From NCBI GenBank assembly GCA_026018925.1, contig JAKSZU010000029.1:13043863-13107862 (forward strand): a stretch of DNA of 64,000 nt, in the 5' to 3' direction. Made by a program: the position numbers and the translations under genes. Within the stretch, counting starts at the first letter, position 1. Every line of letters starts with the position of its first letter. The DNA is from Tupaia tana. Its lineage: Eukaryota > Chordata > Mammalia > Scandentia > Tupaiidae. This document shows, in pieces, positions 22,318 to 33,690 of this stretch. A model generated the notes under the pieces. That model saw nothing but the letters and a program-made list of their open reading frames with translations, was not told where the DNA came from and did no database searches.

Positions 22318-22370
22318 CTTGATTCCCTCATTCAATCATTTAAGTAACCACCATATCACCAGCTGGTCCC
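22318..22370 (-). mobile_element. SINE head fragment
   Basis: Only the head end (TAACCACCATATCACCAGC, TGGTCCCC) of a minus-strand copy. Confidence 0.55.
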
Positions 22371-22379
22371 CAACATTTC

Positions 22380-22575
22380 TTTCTTTATACAGAAGGTTTC
22401 ACTGGGATATGATCCTCCCTCTCGAGTAGGTGGGACCACAAGGGTATACCACCATGCCCAGGTCTTCTATACAGGGTTTGCTATCTTGGCTGTTTTGGCC
22501 CTGAGATCATAATCCTCCTGTATCAGCCTCCCATTTGGGATTACAGGACCCACCATTATGCTTGGCCTTTTAGGG
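22380..22575 (-). mobile_element. 7SL-derived (Alu/B1-like) SINE, apparently two monomers
   Basis: Two successive minus-strand 7SL-like blocks: GATCCTCCCTCTCGAGTAGG with TACCACCATGCCCAGG, then ATCCTCCTGTATCAGCCTCC with GGGATTACAGG and ATTATGCTTGGCC. These are the complement of the Alu-type start and the region around CTGGGAGGCTGAGGC. The second monomer is also present, inverted, at about 33235-33330. 7SL-derived SINEs are established as a Euarchontoglires marker. Confidence 0.7.
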
Positions 22576-22720
22576 TGGGTGGGGAAACAAACCTGAGCTT
22601 CCCATGTGCCCTCAGCCTGCCAAGCAGCACTGTCCAGAGCACACCATTGCAAGAAGTCCTGATAACATCTCTGTAAATTACTGCTGTTATTGCCTCTTTT
22701 CTGACAGTCACCCCAGCTCC

Positions 22721-23651
22721 ATGGAACCAGAAAATCACACACATTTTTCAGAATTCATCCTCCTCTTACTCTTACAAGAGGCAGACCTTCATTCCATCCT
22801 TTTTGGGCTGTTCCTATCCATGTACCTGATTGACTGGCAACCTACTCATTATCCTGGCCACCATCACCAACTCCCACCTGCACACCCCCATGTACTTTTT
22901 CCTCTCCAACCTGTCTGTCTGTGATATCTGTTTCACCTCTCTCACTGTTCCAAAGATGCTGGTGAACATTCACATCCAGAACAAAACCATCACCTATGAT
23001 GGCTTCCTTGCCCAAATACAGTTTTTCATCCTTTTTGGAGAGTTGGACATTTTTCTCCTATCTATGATGGCCTATGACTGGTTCATGGCAATCTGTCACC
23101 CCCTACGCTACGCGGTCATCATGAACCCGCAGTTCTGTGGCATGGTGCTGCTGACATTCTGGATTTTGAGTGTCCTGGACTCCCTGTTCAAGGTTTTGCT
23201 GATATTATGGTTGTCCTGTTCCAACATGGAGATCCTCCACTTCTTTTGTGAAATAAACCAGGTCGTCCAGCTGGCCTGTTCAGACACCCTGTTTAATGTT
23301 ATCAAGACATATCTCACCACTGGGCTGATGGATATTATTCCCTTTTCTGGAATCCTTTATTCTTACTCCCGGATTGTCTCCTTCATACTGAGGATTACAT
23401 CCACCAGAGGGAAGTATAAGGCATTTTCCACCTGTGGGTCTCACCTCTCTGTTGTGTTCTTGTTTTATGGCACAGGTCTTGGGATGTACCTCAGTTAGGC
23501 TGCTACCCACAATTCTAAGGCCAGTGCAACTGCTTCAGTGATATACACTGTGGTCACCCCAATGCTGAACCCGTTTACCTGCAGCCTGAGCAACAAGGAC
23601 ATAAAGAGGGCCCTGAAGCATCTTTTCAGCACAGCCCCTTCCAATGAGTGA
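22721..23651 (+). pseudogene. Olfactory receptor pseudogene (OR7-type), left arm
   Basis: ORs are seven-transmembrane G-protein-coupled odorant receptors encoded by one exon of about 930 bp, and this relic has that length. It starts MEPENHTHFSEF, and a frameshift follows [10 protein letters not shown] near 22830. The second frame runs from [10 protein letters not shown] through [33 protein letters not shown] and [16 protein letters not shown] at 23496-23498 ends it early; sequence beyond still reads as the OR end ([15 protein letters not shown]) to TGA at 23649-23651. The MAYDRY-type motif is MAYDW, losing the DRY arginine. It is the inverted paralogue of the relic at 32161-33080. The OR7 assignment rests on motif recall. 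Confidence 0.93.
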
Positions 23652-23934
23652 CAGGAATATTTGCCTTGGAGTTTGACAAGTACCTAAGAGCTAGGAACAA
23701 AAGTGGCATCTAGGTAGGTGGTGATGTTGGGGCCATGTAAGTGCACCCACAAGGAAAGGTCCCCAGCTCAATCCCAGGGGCTGTTTGTACATACTGGGTG
23801 TTAATGTGCCATGATCCAGGCTGGGTGAGGCTGGGGGTGGATTGTAGTGTGAGGATCCTTTTGGGTGTTAGGGACTCTCTTGTTCCCTGACTGGTAGAAG
23901 AAATAAGTAAATAAACTTTAAAAAGTAATGGCTA
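23652..23934 (+). repeat. Old SINE-like repeat downstream of the OR relic, shared by both arms
   Basis: A block with a B-box-like segment (CCAGCTCAATCCCAGGGGC) and a tail running to AATAAGTAAATAAAC lies just downstream of the OR. The right arm has it inverted at about 31880-32150 (on that strand GGTTCAGCCCTGGG). It could be an older tRNA-derived SINE; family unknown. Confidence 0.45.
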
Positions 23935-24108
23935 GAGACAGTGTAGGAGAAGGGTGGGTAGTAGGAGAGAGTGGGGAGAGAATCAAGGGGAAAAATTATA
24001 TTTGGACTTGTATGCAATGTATTCACACTGGGAAGATTCATTTTGTCTGCTGTAAAGATGTACCATGACCAAATGTAAAAAAAATAAGAAAATAAAAGAC
24101 AAGAAAGA
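23935..24108 (+). mobile_element. 5'-truncated L1/HAL1-type 3' end
   Basis: AGAGACAGTGTAGGAGAAGG to AAATGTAAAAAAAATAAG, matching other terminal modules. It is absent from the matching right-arm site, where AAAAAGAGTGGCATCCAG is continuous. Confidence 0.72.
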
Positions 24109-24121
24109 GTGGCGTTCTAAA

Positions 24122-24360
24122 ATCCTGACTTTTTTCCCCCAGGTTTTTGCTGTAGGGTGACTGTACTTGCTAGAGAAGACAGAGAAAGAGAACATGAGAA
24201 ATCACCCCCAGGGTTTATGGCCATCCCACAATCCCTTCTCCTCCATTTCCCTCTCGGAACTTAGGGCAAGCACACTTACATGCCCAGCAGCTGGGTCCAG
24301 GACTTAAACCTGTCAACCACAGGGGAGTCCAGCAACATAATCATCATGCCATCTGCTTGC
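24122..24360 (-). mobile_element. Long-type SINE
   Basis: Minus-strand copy from TTTTTTCCCCCAGGTTTTTGC to the head (CCATCTGCTTGCC). Confidence 0.82.
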
Positions 24361-24361
24361 C

Positions 24362-24462
24362 ACTCAAGCATGATTTTTAAGCCACCAAGTCCAGAACATG
24401 AACCACCATTGGCCATGTGAGGGTCCAGTGCCTTAGCTACCACATCACCTGCTGGCCCCCAA
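24362..24462 (-). mobile_element. SINE head fragment
   Basis: 5' half of a minus-strand copy (AAGCCACCAAGTCCAG to CCTGCTGGCCCCC); tail half absent. Confidence 0.7.
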
Positions 24463-25026
24463 ATACTGACATTTTTGGTATTTCAAATATCTTTCTCCTT
24501 TATCTCTCTTTATCTCTATGGCCCTTAAATCAATGATTCCATATGCTTCATGTATTTTTTATTTTTTTATGACTATCCCACAACATAAAAAAGTAATAAT
24601 TATACATAGTTATGGAACTTCCCAGCGAGGGACATTGAGGCCAGGGCACAACTGTCCCCCAGCCCACACTAGGCTCCCAAGACTAAGACCTCACCTTCTT
24701 TAAAGGTAGGCAGGGCCTCATTTTTTCAATTTTTTTCTTCTTTGCTATTTCTTTTTGATTTGCTAATTCTCTCCTCCCCCTTGTCCCACAGACAGACAGG
24801 TCCTTGCCCTGCAGGAGTTCTCCTGTTCCATCTATAGCCCACTGGTGAAATTGGGCAGTGCGTGACTTTTTCTTTCATCTCCTCTGTACTCTTTTCTTTC
24901 CTCTTACATTATCCTTTCTTCTTCATCCTCCACTCTTCCTGAGGGATTTGACAGATCTCGAATCCCAGTTCTGAACTTCCATAGTATATTGGAAGGTTCC
25001 TGGGATCCTCTTCAATACTGAACCAA

Positions 25027-25867
25027 TGCCGGGGTCCAGCCTCAGCGGAAGTGGGTTGACTCATTGGAGGCGGTGCAGGAAATGAAGAAGACTAAGGCCT
25101 CAGTGCCATTTTTATGCACGTCCTCAGTCAGACACTCCTCAGATATTGCTCTCTGAAGAGTGACAACTGCTAGGAATTATCATGCGTTTTTATTGAAAAT
25201 GTGATACATGCAAGTAAACGGGAGGGGGCTATGTGTTTTAATTATTAGCTCATAAAGTCTTAACAATAGGGAACATAGATTCTATTCAGGGTTGGATTAA
25301 GGGTGGGTCTAGTGCAGTTCCACAATTGTTTGCTTGATGTAGGTGGGTCTTTATGGAATGCAGTTTCGGGAAAGTGGCAGATTGGCACCCAATGTGGGGT
25401 GGGAGTGCCCTTGGCCTGTTTTGGCCTAAAAAATTATTCTCAAGCTTAAGTTAAATGTATCTTAAAAGGCATTCCAAAGGTCAAAAAAATTTCTGCCTAA
25501 ATGTGACTTTATCACACTCTCTATTGTAACTGTCCAGAATAAGGCATTTTAATTAACAATAGGTGGTCAAAGCAAAGGGGAACAGTCAGGGGACTTCCTA
25601 AAAAATTTTATCATATAGTCAAAATGTATAAGAGAGCTATATAAATCTTTTATGTAGTATATTGGAGAGTCAGAGGGGAGTCGCTTCCCAGCAAGGCTAC
25701 CACAGTTTTCTAAAACAAATAGCAAGCAGCCTTGCTGACATGCTATTTCGACCTAAGTCTTATTCCTACGTTGGGGTTGGGTTTACACAGCAGCGGCCTT
25801 GCCAACATGCTGGCCTGACCTAAGAAGTAAAAGTCAAAAGCTCAACACAGATGCTGGGGCCCTACCA
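25027..25867 (-). mobile_element. Antisense LTR (ERV, class II-like) in the L1-C 5' UTR
   Basis: About 840 bp with no L1 similarity splits 5' UTR sequence that is continuous in L1-B (compare 6834-6930). On the minus strand it ends GGCTGGACCCCGGCA, and AATAAA (25189-25194) lies about 160 bp before that end, as in an LTR U3-R-U5 layout. The distal boundary is uncertain and no clean target duplication was found. No proviral coding sequence is present. Confidence 0.55.
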
Positions 25868-26049
25868 GGTCGGACTCCTCCAAACTACCTGTAATTATCT
25901 AGAATAGAGTACACCTCTTGAGATCACATTACTAAAAACACCAGGAGAGGTATTTCTACACATATCAATTCACAGAAAAGAGATGCAAACTTACTCCTAG
26001 TTGAAGAAACTTTCTCCTAAGAGATATTCAAAAGTGAATATATCATCTA

Positions 26050-27012
26050 ATGGCTAGAAGTAGGAGAACAGCCTCAGGTCTGAACAAGTCAGGAAATGTC
26101 TCCATCAAAGGAACAGAGTAACTCCCCTCCATCTCTCCTAAAATCTGAGAATGTCACCAAAATGTCAGAAAAAGAATATAGAACCTTCCTGATGAGCAAA
26201 TTCTATGAGTTGGAACAGAAAAGAGAGAACGAACTTTGGGAGATTAAGAAGTTTTTCCACGATATGAAAGAAGAAATGGACACTCTGAGAAAGAATCAGA
26301 TGGAGCTATTACAGATGAAGTCTGCAATCGAGGAAATCAAAAACTCTCCTGAAAGTATTAAAAGTCAATTAGACCATGCAGAAGATCGAATCTCCGATGT
26401 AGAAAATAAAACCTCTGACCTTGAAAAAACCACCAAGAAGATAGAAAAAATAACTAAAAAACATGAGGATAATATATGAGAAATACTAGATTCCGTAAGA
26501 CGCCCAAACATCAGAATAATTGGCATCCCAGAAGGTGAAGAAAGTAATAACATCATGGAAAATTTATTTCATGAAATTCTGGAAGAGAATTTCCCAAGAC
26601 TAGAAAGGCACTCAAGTATCCAGACCCAAGAAATACAAAGGACCCCAAATAGACTCAACCCCAGAAGATCTTCCCCAAGGCACATTATAGACAGACTCTC
26701 AAAAACCACAGATAAAGACATGATACTAAAACTGGCAAGAGAGAAAAGAGGAGTGACTTACAAAGGCCATTCCATTAGGCTAACACCGAACCTCTCAATG
26801 GAAACAATGCTAGCAAGGAAAGAATGGGAAGATGTATTGAGAGTTTTAAGAGAGAAACAATTTCAACCAAGACTATTATACCCAGCAAGATTATCCTTCA
26901 TATGGGAAATAAAGATTAAAATCTACTCAGGCAAACACAACCTGAAAGAATTTGCCAACACCAGAACAGCTCTTCAAGAAACCCTGAAGAAAGTATTGTT
27001 ACAGGAAAACTA
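26050..27012 (+). pseudogene. L1-C ORF1 remnant
   Basis: It begins at ATG 26050 (MARSRRTASGLNKSG). A 2-bp deletion near 26097 shifts the frame. The 26096-26479 frame holds the coiled coil (YELEQKRENEL, MDTLRKNQMELL). It ends at TGA 26477-26479, where L1-B has CGA, consistent with CpG decay. The RRM (IIGIPEGEE, PRHIIDRLSKTTDKDM) and C-terminal domain (ARKEWEDVLRVLREKQFQP, LLYPARLSF) continue to 27012, so unlike L1-B all three domains are present. Confidence 0.92.
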
Positions 27013-27058
27013 AAGAATTAACAGCCAGAAACAAAGAAATAAAAGTCAACTAAGACAA

Positions 27059-30000
27059 TGGCCTACTTAAACGTCTGTACAAATTCTGTAACATCGATAA
27101 TAACATTATGTTAATGGATTAAATTCTCGAATCAAGAGACAGAGACTGGCTGAATGGATAAAAAAAACCAGAAACCCTCTATCTGTTGCCTACATGAAAC
27201 CCACCTCATGGAAAAAGACATACATAGGCTCAAAGTGAAGGGTTGGAAAAAGGTTTTCCATGCAAATGGGAACCAAAAAAGAGCTGGACTTGCGATACTA
27301 ATTTCCGACAAAATAGGCTTTAAAACAAAAATGGTTCGAAGAGACAAAGAATGGCACTATATCATAGTAAAAGGCTCTATAGATCAAGAAGATATAATGC
27401 TTATAAATATCTATGCATCTAACACAGGAGCACCCAAATATGTGAAGGAAAGACTGTAAGATCTAAAAGGGGAGATAGACTGCAACACACTAATTCTTGG
27501 AGACCTCAACAATGCACTATCCCCTCGGATAGATCATCTAGGCAAAAAATAGGTAAAGAAATCAAGGATCTAAACGATACCATAAATCAAATGGACTTAA
27601 CAGACATCTCTAGAACTTTCCATCCAAAAACCATGAGATACAGCTTTTTCTCACCCTGACATGGAACCTTTTTGAAGATTGACCACATCATAGGGCACAA
27701 AGCAAGCCTCTACAGATTCAGAGGCATTAAAACTATATCCAGCATCTTCTCTGACCATGATGAAATTAAACTTAATTTTAATTTCAAGAGAAATCCTTAA
27801 AAATACCCAAATACATGGAAACTAAATAACCTACTCCTGAATGACTCCTCTACTACCGAAGAAATAAAGACTGAAATCAAAAGATTCATGGAAACCAATG
27901 ACAATGAGGACACGAGTTTTCATAATCTTTGGGACACTGCTAAAGCAGTCATAAGAGGAAAGTTCATAGCAATTAGTGCACATAAGAAGAAGATGGAAAG
28001 AAGGCTAATGGATCACCTAACATCATGCCCCAAAGAAATGGAAAAGCAACAGCAAAATAATCCAAAAACCTCCAGGAGAAAGGAAATAATAAATATATAA
28101 GCAGAAATAAATGAAATAGAAAATAAACATAATAGAAAAAAAATAAATGAAAGTAAAAGCTGGTTCTTTGAAAGGATAAATAAAATTGATACACTTAATA
28201 AGTGAGACTTATTAAGAAGAAGAGGGAAAGGAATCAGGTGAATCAAATCTACAATGAAGGTGGTTATATAACAACAGAGTAGAAATTCAAAACATCATTA
28301 GAGGTTACTTTGAACATCTATATGCTAAGAAACAAGACAACCTGGATGAGATGGACAAATATAATTTACCAAGTATGAGCCAGGAGGATATAGAAAGTCT
28401 GAATAGGCCCATAACAAGCCAGGAGATTGGATCAGTAATAAATAGCCTCCCAAAAAAGAAAAGACCTGGCCCTGATGGATTCACCTAAATTCTACAAAAC
28501 CTTCAAAGAAGAGTTAACCCCCAATCTGCTCAAGTTATTTCTAAAGATTCAAAAGGGTGAATCTCTCCCTAATTCATTCTATGAAGCCTCTATCACCCTT
28601 ATCCTTAAAACAGGTAAGGAAAGGACAAGGAAGGAAAACTATAGACAAATATCTCTGATGAATAGACACGAAGATTCTCAACAAGATACTAGCAAACCAT
28701 ATCCAATAACTTATAAAAAAGATCATACACCATGATCAGGTAGGCTTTTTTCTGGGAATGCAAAGTTGGTTCAACATACGCAAAATCATAAATGTAATAC
28801 ATCATATTGACAGGAATAAGGATAAAAACCATATGGTCATATCGATTGATGCAGAAAAAGCATCTGATAAGATACAACATCCCTTCATGATCAAGCCTCT
28901 CAGAAAAATTGAGGAGGGATACGAAGACAGCATTGTTGAAACAGGGAGGTAGTGTTGTTATATTTTGATCAACTTGACCGGGGAGAAATGTTCATATATT
29001 GAAATGATCACCTTGTAAGCTAAATAATGTAATTGAAGGTATTAAAAACATGTAAATAAAAAAAATCGGTATAGAAGGTCCATTTCTCAACACAATAAAA
29101 GCCATCTATGAAAAACCCATAGCAAACATCATCCTAAATGGAAAAAAGCTGAAAGCTTTCCGACTAAATACGGGAACGAGATAAGGGTGCCCACTTTCTC
29201 CACTCCTTTTTAATATAGTACTGGAAGCCCTTGCGAATGCAATCAGTAAGGAGAAAAAAATAAAAGGCATCAGTATAGGAAAAGAAGAGATGAAACTCTC
29301 TCTATTTGCAGACGATATGATTGTATACATAGAAGACCCAATGGTCTCTATGGAAAAATTACTGGAAGTAATACATGATTACAGTAAAGTTGCAGGATAT
29401 AAAATCAATATACAGAAAATGATAGCATTTTTATATACGAATAACAGGCAGACTGAGATAGAACTGAAGAAAGTTATTCCATTTACCATAGCGACCAAAA
29501 GTATAAGATACTTAGGGATAAATCTAACCAAAGAAGTTAAAGACTTCCACAAGGAAAACTATGAGAAGCTAAAAAAAGAAATTGAAAATGACACAAAAAA
29601 ATGGAAGGACATCCCATGTTCCTGGATTGGAAGAATTAATATAGTCAAAATGGCAATTCTACCCAAACTAATCTCCATATTTAAAGCAATGCCAATCAAA
29701 GTACCAGACACATTCTTCACTGATCTAGAAAAGACAATCATGAAATTCGTCTGGAATCATAAAAGACCCCGTATTGCCAAAACAATTCTACACAAAAAGA
29801 GTGCAGTGGGTAGCATTTTACTCCCTGACCCAAAAATATACTGCAAAGCTGTGGTAATCAAAACAGCATAGTATTGGCACAGAAACAGACAGGAGGACCA
29901 ATGGAACAGAACAGAATCCCCAGAAATAAATTCCCAAATATACAGTCAACTTATTTTTGACAAGGGGTACCAGTCAATCCAGTGGGAAAAGGAAAACCCC

Positions 30001-31028
30001 TTCAGCAAGTGGTGCTGGAAAAACTGGATTTCCACCTGTAGAAACATGAATCTGAATCCCTACCTCTCACCGTTGACAAAAATCAAGTCAAGGTGGATCA
30101 AAGATCTAAATCTAACACCTCAAACTATAAAGCTGCTCCTGGAAAACACTGAGGAAACTCTGGGAGACATTGATGTAGGGAAAGACTTCTTAAATAAGAC
30201 CCCCAAAGCACAGTCGATCATCCCCAAAATAGACAAGTGGGATTACATCAGACTAAGAAGTTTCTGCATGGCAAAAGACACAGTAATTAGTGTGAATCGA
30301 AAGCCCTCAGAATGGGAAAATATTTTTGTAAATTTTGCATCAAATAAGGGACTGATAACCAGAATACACAAGGAACTAAAAAAGGTGTTTGGAAAAAAGA
30401 TGATCAACCCTATTAAAAGATGGGAGAAGGAGATGAAAAAAACACTCTCTAAAGATGACATACGAATAGCCAAAAGGCATATGAAAAAATGTTCAACCTC
30501 CCTCTTCGTAAGGGAAATGCAGATAAAAACAACAATGAGGTACCACCTAACCCCAGTCAGAATGTCTAATATTAAAAAAACAAAAAATAAGTGTTGGCGG
30601 GGGTGTGGTGAAAGGGGAACTCTTTTACACTGCTGGTGGGAATGTAGATTGGTCCAACCACTGTGGAGAATAATTTGGAGATTCCTCAAAAATCTACAAA
30701 TAGAACTACCATATGATCCAGCAGTCCCACTCCTTGGTATCTACCCAAAGGACAGAAGAATTCTTAATTGAAAAAGTGCTTCCACATCGATGTTTATTGT
30801 GGCATTATTCACGATTGCTAAGACATGGAACCAACCCAAATGCCCTCGTATGGATTAATGGATTGAAAAACTGTGGCACATATACTCAATGGAATACTAT
30901 TCAGCCATAAAAAACAACAAAACCCTGGCTTTTAACAAAAAGTGGAAGAATATGAAGATTTACTGCTGAGTGAAGCAAGACAGGTTATGAAGGAGAGACA
31001 CTGTATGTCTCCAGTTAATATATACTGA
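27059..31028 (+). pseudogene. L1-C ORF2 remnant
   Basis: The remnant starts near MAYLNVCTNSV. Endonuclease pieces are 27154-27459 (CCLHETHL, GLAILISDK) and a degraded SDH region at about 27750. [15 protein letters not shown] (motif A, 28840-28880) and [13 protein letters not shown] (29296 on). A 153-bp L1 tail sits between these motifs at 28912-29064. The C-terminal part is open from 30046 to 30771 with [15 protein letters not shown]. Many stops and frameshifts make it inactive. Confidence 0.92.
28912..29064 (+). mobile_element. Short L1 3'-end insertion inside L1-C ORF2
   Basis: GAGGAGGGATACGAAGACAG to TGTAAATAAAAAAA is the last 150 bp of the L1-B-type 3' UTR, inserted in the same orientation between RT motif A and the CPLSP region. 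Flanks AAAAATTG and AAAAAATCG suggest a short target duplication. Confidence 0.85.
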
Positions 31029-31033
31029 ATGTC

Positions 31034-31300
31034 GGGAACCAGCAGTTAGCGTAATGGCTATGTCACTGGACTCCCACATAGTCGACTGTGGTTCGCATCC
31101 CAGACCCGGTGGCTTAAAACTCATGCCAGGCGCATGTGCGTGTGTGCCCAAGATCCCGAGAAGAGAATGGAGGAGAAGGGATTGCGGCATGACCATCCTC
31201 CCTGGGGGCGATTTCTCACTTTCTGTCTGTATGTCTCTCTCTGTCTGGCGAGCGCACGCGCCCTATAACAAAAACCTCTCAAAAAAAAAAATATATATAT
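31034..31300 (+). mobile_element. tRNA-headed SINE, young type, in the L1-C 3' end
   Basis: Near-consensus copy with an A/TA tail. Target-site duplication ATATATACTGAATGTC at 31018-31033 and ATATATACTGAGTGTC at 31301-31316. Confidence 0.93.
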
Positions 31301-31594
31301 ATATATACTGAGTGTCTGCACTATATAACTGAAACTGATTGACGTCACGTTGTACAAACACAAGAGATGGGTGTTAGTGCCAGAAGTGGAGTGTGTGGAG
31401 AAGAGGGACCTAAGGAAGGACATTTAGAAGAGGGATATGAAGAGAGAGCATTGACGAGATGGGGAAGTGTGGTGTTATTGGTGGAAGATACTCTGATCAA
31501 CTGGACTGCAGAGAAATGTTCACACACATACTGAAATGTCCACTTTGTAAGCTAAATAATATGATTGAATTTATATAAAAAATTAAAATAAAAA

Positions 31595-31847
31595 TATTTA
31601 TTTATTTAAGTTTTTGCCATAGAGAGCATATGCTTGCCAGAGGCAGAGAGATGAAAAGTGAGAAATCATCCCTCAACAGAGATGGCCACACCGCAATCCC
31701 TTCTCCTTTATTCTCCTCTCAGGATTTTAGTCATGTACATACATGTGCCTGGTGTGATTTTCAAGCCACCAGGTCCAGGACTCAAACTGCAGCTGCCCAT
31801 GTGGAAAAACAGTGCCATAAATACTACTTCACCTGTTGGCCCCAAGA
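31595..31847 (-). mobile_element. Long-type SINE
   Basis: Minus-strand copy adjoining the L1-C tail, AAGTTTTTGCCATAGAGAGC to ACCTGTTGGCCCC. Confidence 0.87.
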
Positions 31848-31859
31848 ATTAAATACTTG

Positions 31860-32160
31860 AAGACTCCAAATGGTTATGTTCTGGATGCCACTCTTTTTTT
31901 TTCAAAATTTTATGTATTTGTTTCATCAATGAGTGTGAGAAAGGAATAGAGAGAGGCACCCCCAAAAGGGTCTTCATCCCAGAGTCTATCCGCCACCTCA
32001 GCCAGCCTGCATCATGGCACATGCACATCCAGTGTGTACAAACATGCCCAGGGCTGAACCAGGGACCTTCCTTGTGTGTGCTCTTACATTGCCCCTGCAC
32101 CACCACCTGCCTGGATGACACTCTTGTTCCTAGCTCTTGTCAAACTCTAAGGTAAATATT
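31860..32160 (-). repeat. Right-arm copy of the old SINE-like repeat downstream of the OR relic
   Basis: The inverted counterpart of 23652-24120: on the minus strand it reads through GAGTTTGACAAGAGCTAGGA and CCTTTTGGGGGTGCCTCTC to GAGTGGCATCCAG. It marks the inner end of the right arm. Confidence 0.6.
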
Positions 32161-33080
32161 CTAGTCACTCATGGGAAGGGACATGCTAAAAAGACGTCTC
32201 AGGACCCTCTTTATGTCCTTTTTCCTCAGGCTATAGATAAACTGGTTCAGTATTAGGGTGACCACAGTGTACACCACTGAAGCAGTTGCACTGGCCTTGG
32301 AATTATGGGTAGCAGTCGAACTGAGGTATACCCCAAGACCTGTGCCATAAAACAAGAACACAACGGAGAGGTGAGACCCACATGTGGAAAACACCTTATA
32401 CTTCCCTCTGGTGGATGTAATCCTCAGTATGGAGGAGACAATCTGGGAGTAAGGATAAAGGATTCCAGAAAAGAGAATAATACCCATCAGTTCAGAGGAG
32501 AGATACATCTCAATAACATTGAACAGGGTGTCTGAACAGGCCAGCTGGATGACCTGGTTGATTTCACAGAAGAAGTGGGGGATCTCCATGTCAGTGGAGA
32601 AGGACAACCATAATACCAGCAAAGTCCAGAGTAGAGAGTCCAGGATGCTCAAAGTCCAGAATGTCAACAGCCCAAAGCCACAAAGCCAGGGGGTTCATGA
32701 TGACTGTGTAGTGCAAGGGGAGACAGATAGCCACAAGCCGGTCATAGGCCATCACAGTCAGGAGGAAGATGTCCCACTCTCAAAAAATGAGGAAAAAATA
32801 CATTTGAGCGAGGTAGCCATCATAAGTGACAGTCTTGTTCTGGATGCAGATGTTCACCAGCATCTTTGGGACGGTGGTGGAGGTGAAACAGATGTCACAG
32901 AAAGACAGGTTGGAGAGGAAGAAGTACATGGGGGTGTTTAGGTGGGAGTCAGTGATGGTGGCCAGGATAATGAGTAGGTTTCTGGTCAGAGTAATCAGGT
33001 ACATAAATAGGAACAGCCCAAAAAGGATGGGCTGAAGGCCTGCCTCTTGTGAGAGTCTGAGGAAAATTAATTCTGGAAAA
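32161..33080 (-). pseudogene. Olfactory receptor pseudogene (OR7-type), right arm
   Basis: Inverted paralogue of the relic at 22721. The expected start is VESENHMYF, with GTG where the left copy has ATG. The first frame runs through [29 protein letters not shown] and [10 protein letters not shown] to an in-frame TGA near 32777. [10 protein letters not shown] follows, so the DRY arginine is kept here. A frameshift after VIMNP near 32680 moves the rest ([38 protein letters not shown]) to the frame that stops at 32161. Lost start, nonsense and frameshift make it a pseudogene. Confidence 0.93.
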
Positions 33081-33224
33081 TACATGTGATTTTCTGATTC
33101 CACAGAGCTGGAATGACTGTTGGGAAAGAGGCAATACCAGCAATACCTCACAAAGACATTCTTGGGACTAACTGTAATGGTGTGTACTGGACAGTTCTGC
33201 TTGGCAGGCAGAGGGCATATGAGA

Positions 33225-33330
33225 AGCTCAGGTTTGTTTCCCCACCCGCCCTAAAAGGCGAAGCATAATGGTGGATTCTATAATCCCAATTGGAAGGTTG
33301 AGACAGGAGGATTATGAGCTCAAGGAACAT
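33225..33330 (+). mobile_element. 7SL-derived (Alu/B1-like) monomer, right arm
   Basis: On + : GCATAATGGTGGATTCTATAA, then CCCAATTGGAAGGTTGAGAC and AGGAGGATTATGAGCTCAAGG, an Alu-type monomer. It corresponds to the second monomer at 22470-22575; the other monomer is missing here. Confidence 0.7.
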
Positions 33331-33339
33331 CTCAGTCAA

Positions 33340-33500
33340 TAGGCATTCATGTATGCATGCATGCCCTAGATCTCAAGAGGAGAATAGAGGAGAAGGGATT
33401 GTGGCATGGCCATTCCTTCTGGGAGGGGGGTGATTTCCAGCCTCTCTTTCTGGCAAACATATGTGTCTGATAGCAAAAATTTCACTAATAAAAAGAAATG
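33340..33500 (+). mobile_element. SINE body fragment without head
   Basis: Starts at CATGTATGCATGCATGCCC and runs through GAGGAGAATAGAGGAGAAGG to the CTATAGCAAAA-like end. Confidence 0.75.
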
Positions 33501-33506
33501 TGTATA

Positions 33507-33690
33507 GGGGCCAGCAGGTGGCACAGTAATTAAGGCACTGGGCTCTCATATGACTGACTGTGGTTGGAGTCTCAAACGTGACAACTTGTTTCTCACTTTC
33601 CCTCTCTCTATATATATCTTCCTGATGAGTGCATGTGTCCTATAGCAAATGGGAAAATAATAGTAATTATAAATAAGTAAAATTATATAA
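33507..33690 (+). mobile_element. Short-type SINE shared by both arms
   Basis: GGGGCCAGCAGGTGGCACAG, then CTTGTTTCTCACTTTCCC with no central block. It matches the minus-strand copy at 17938-18138. Confidence 0.85.

Larger units (their letters stand above)
24610..31591 (+). mobile_element. Near full-length L1 LINE (L1-C) with several later insertions
   Basis: The element carries a 5' UTR (about 24610-26049), ORF1 (26050-27012), ORF2 (about 27059-31028) and a 3' UTR ending near 31591. Later insertions split it: an antisense LTR in the 5' UTR (25027-25867), an L1 tail in ORF2 (28912-29064) and a SINE at the ORF2 end (31034-31300). The element fills most of the spacer between the duplication arms. 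Its 5' boundary is approximate because I could not fix a target duplication. Confidence 0.88.

Noticed and set aside
22830-23498. Functional olfactory receptor
   Set aside because: It lacks TM1 because of a frameshift, has a premature TAG, and has MAYDW in place of MAYDR.
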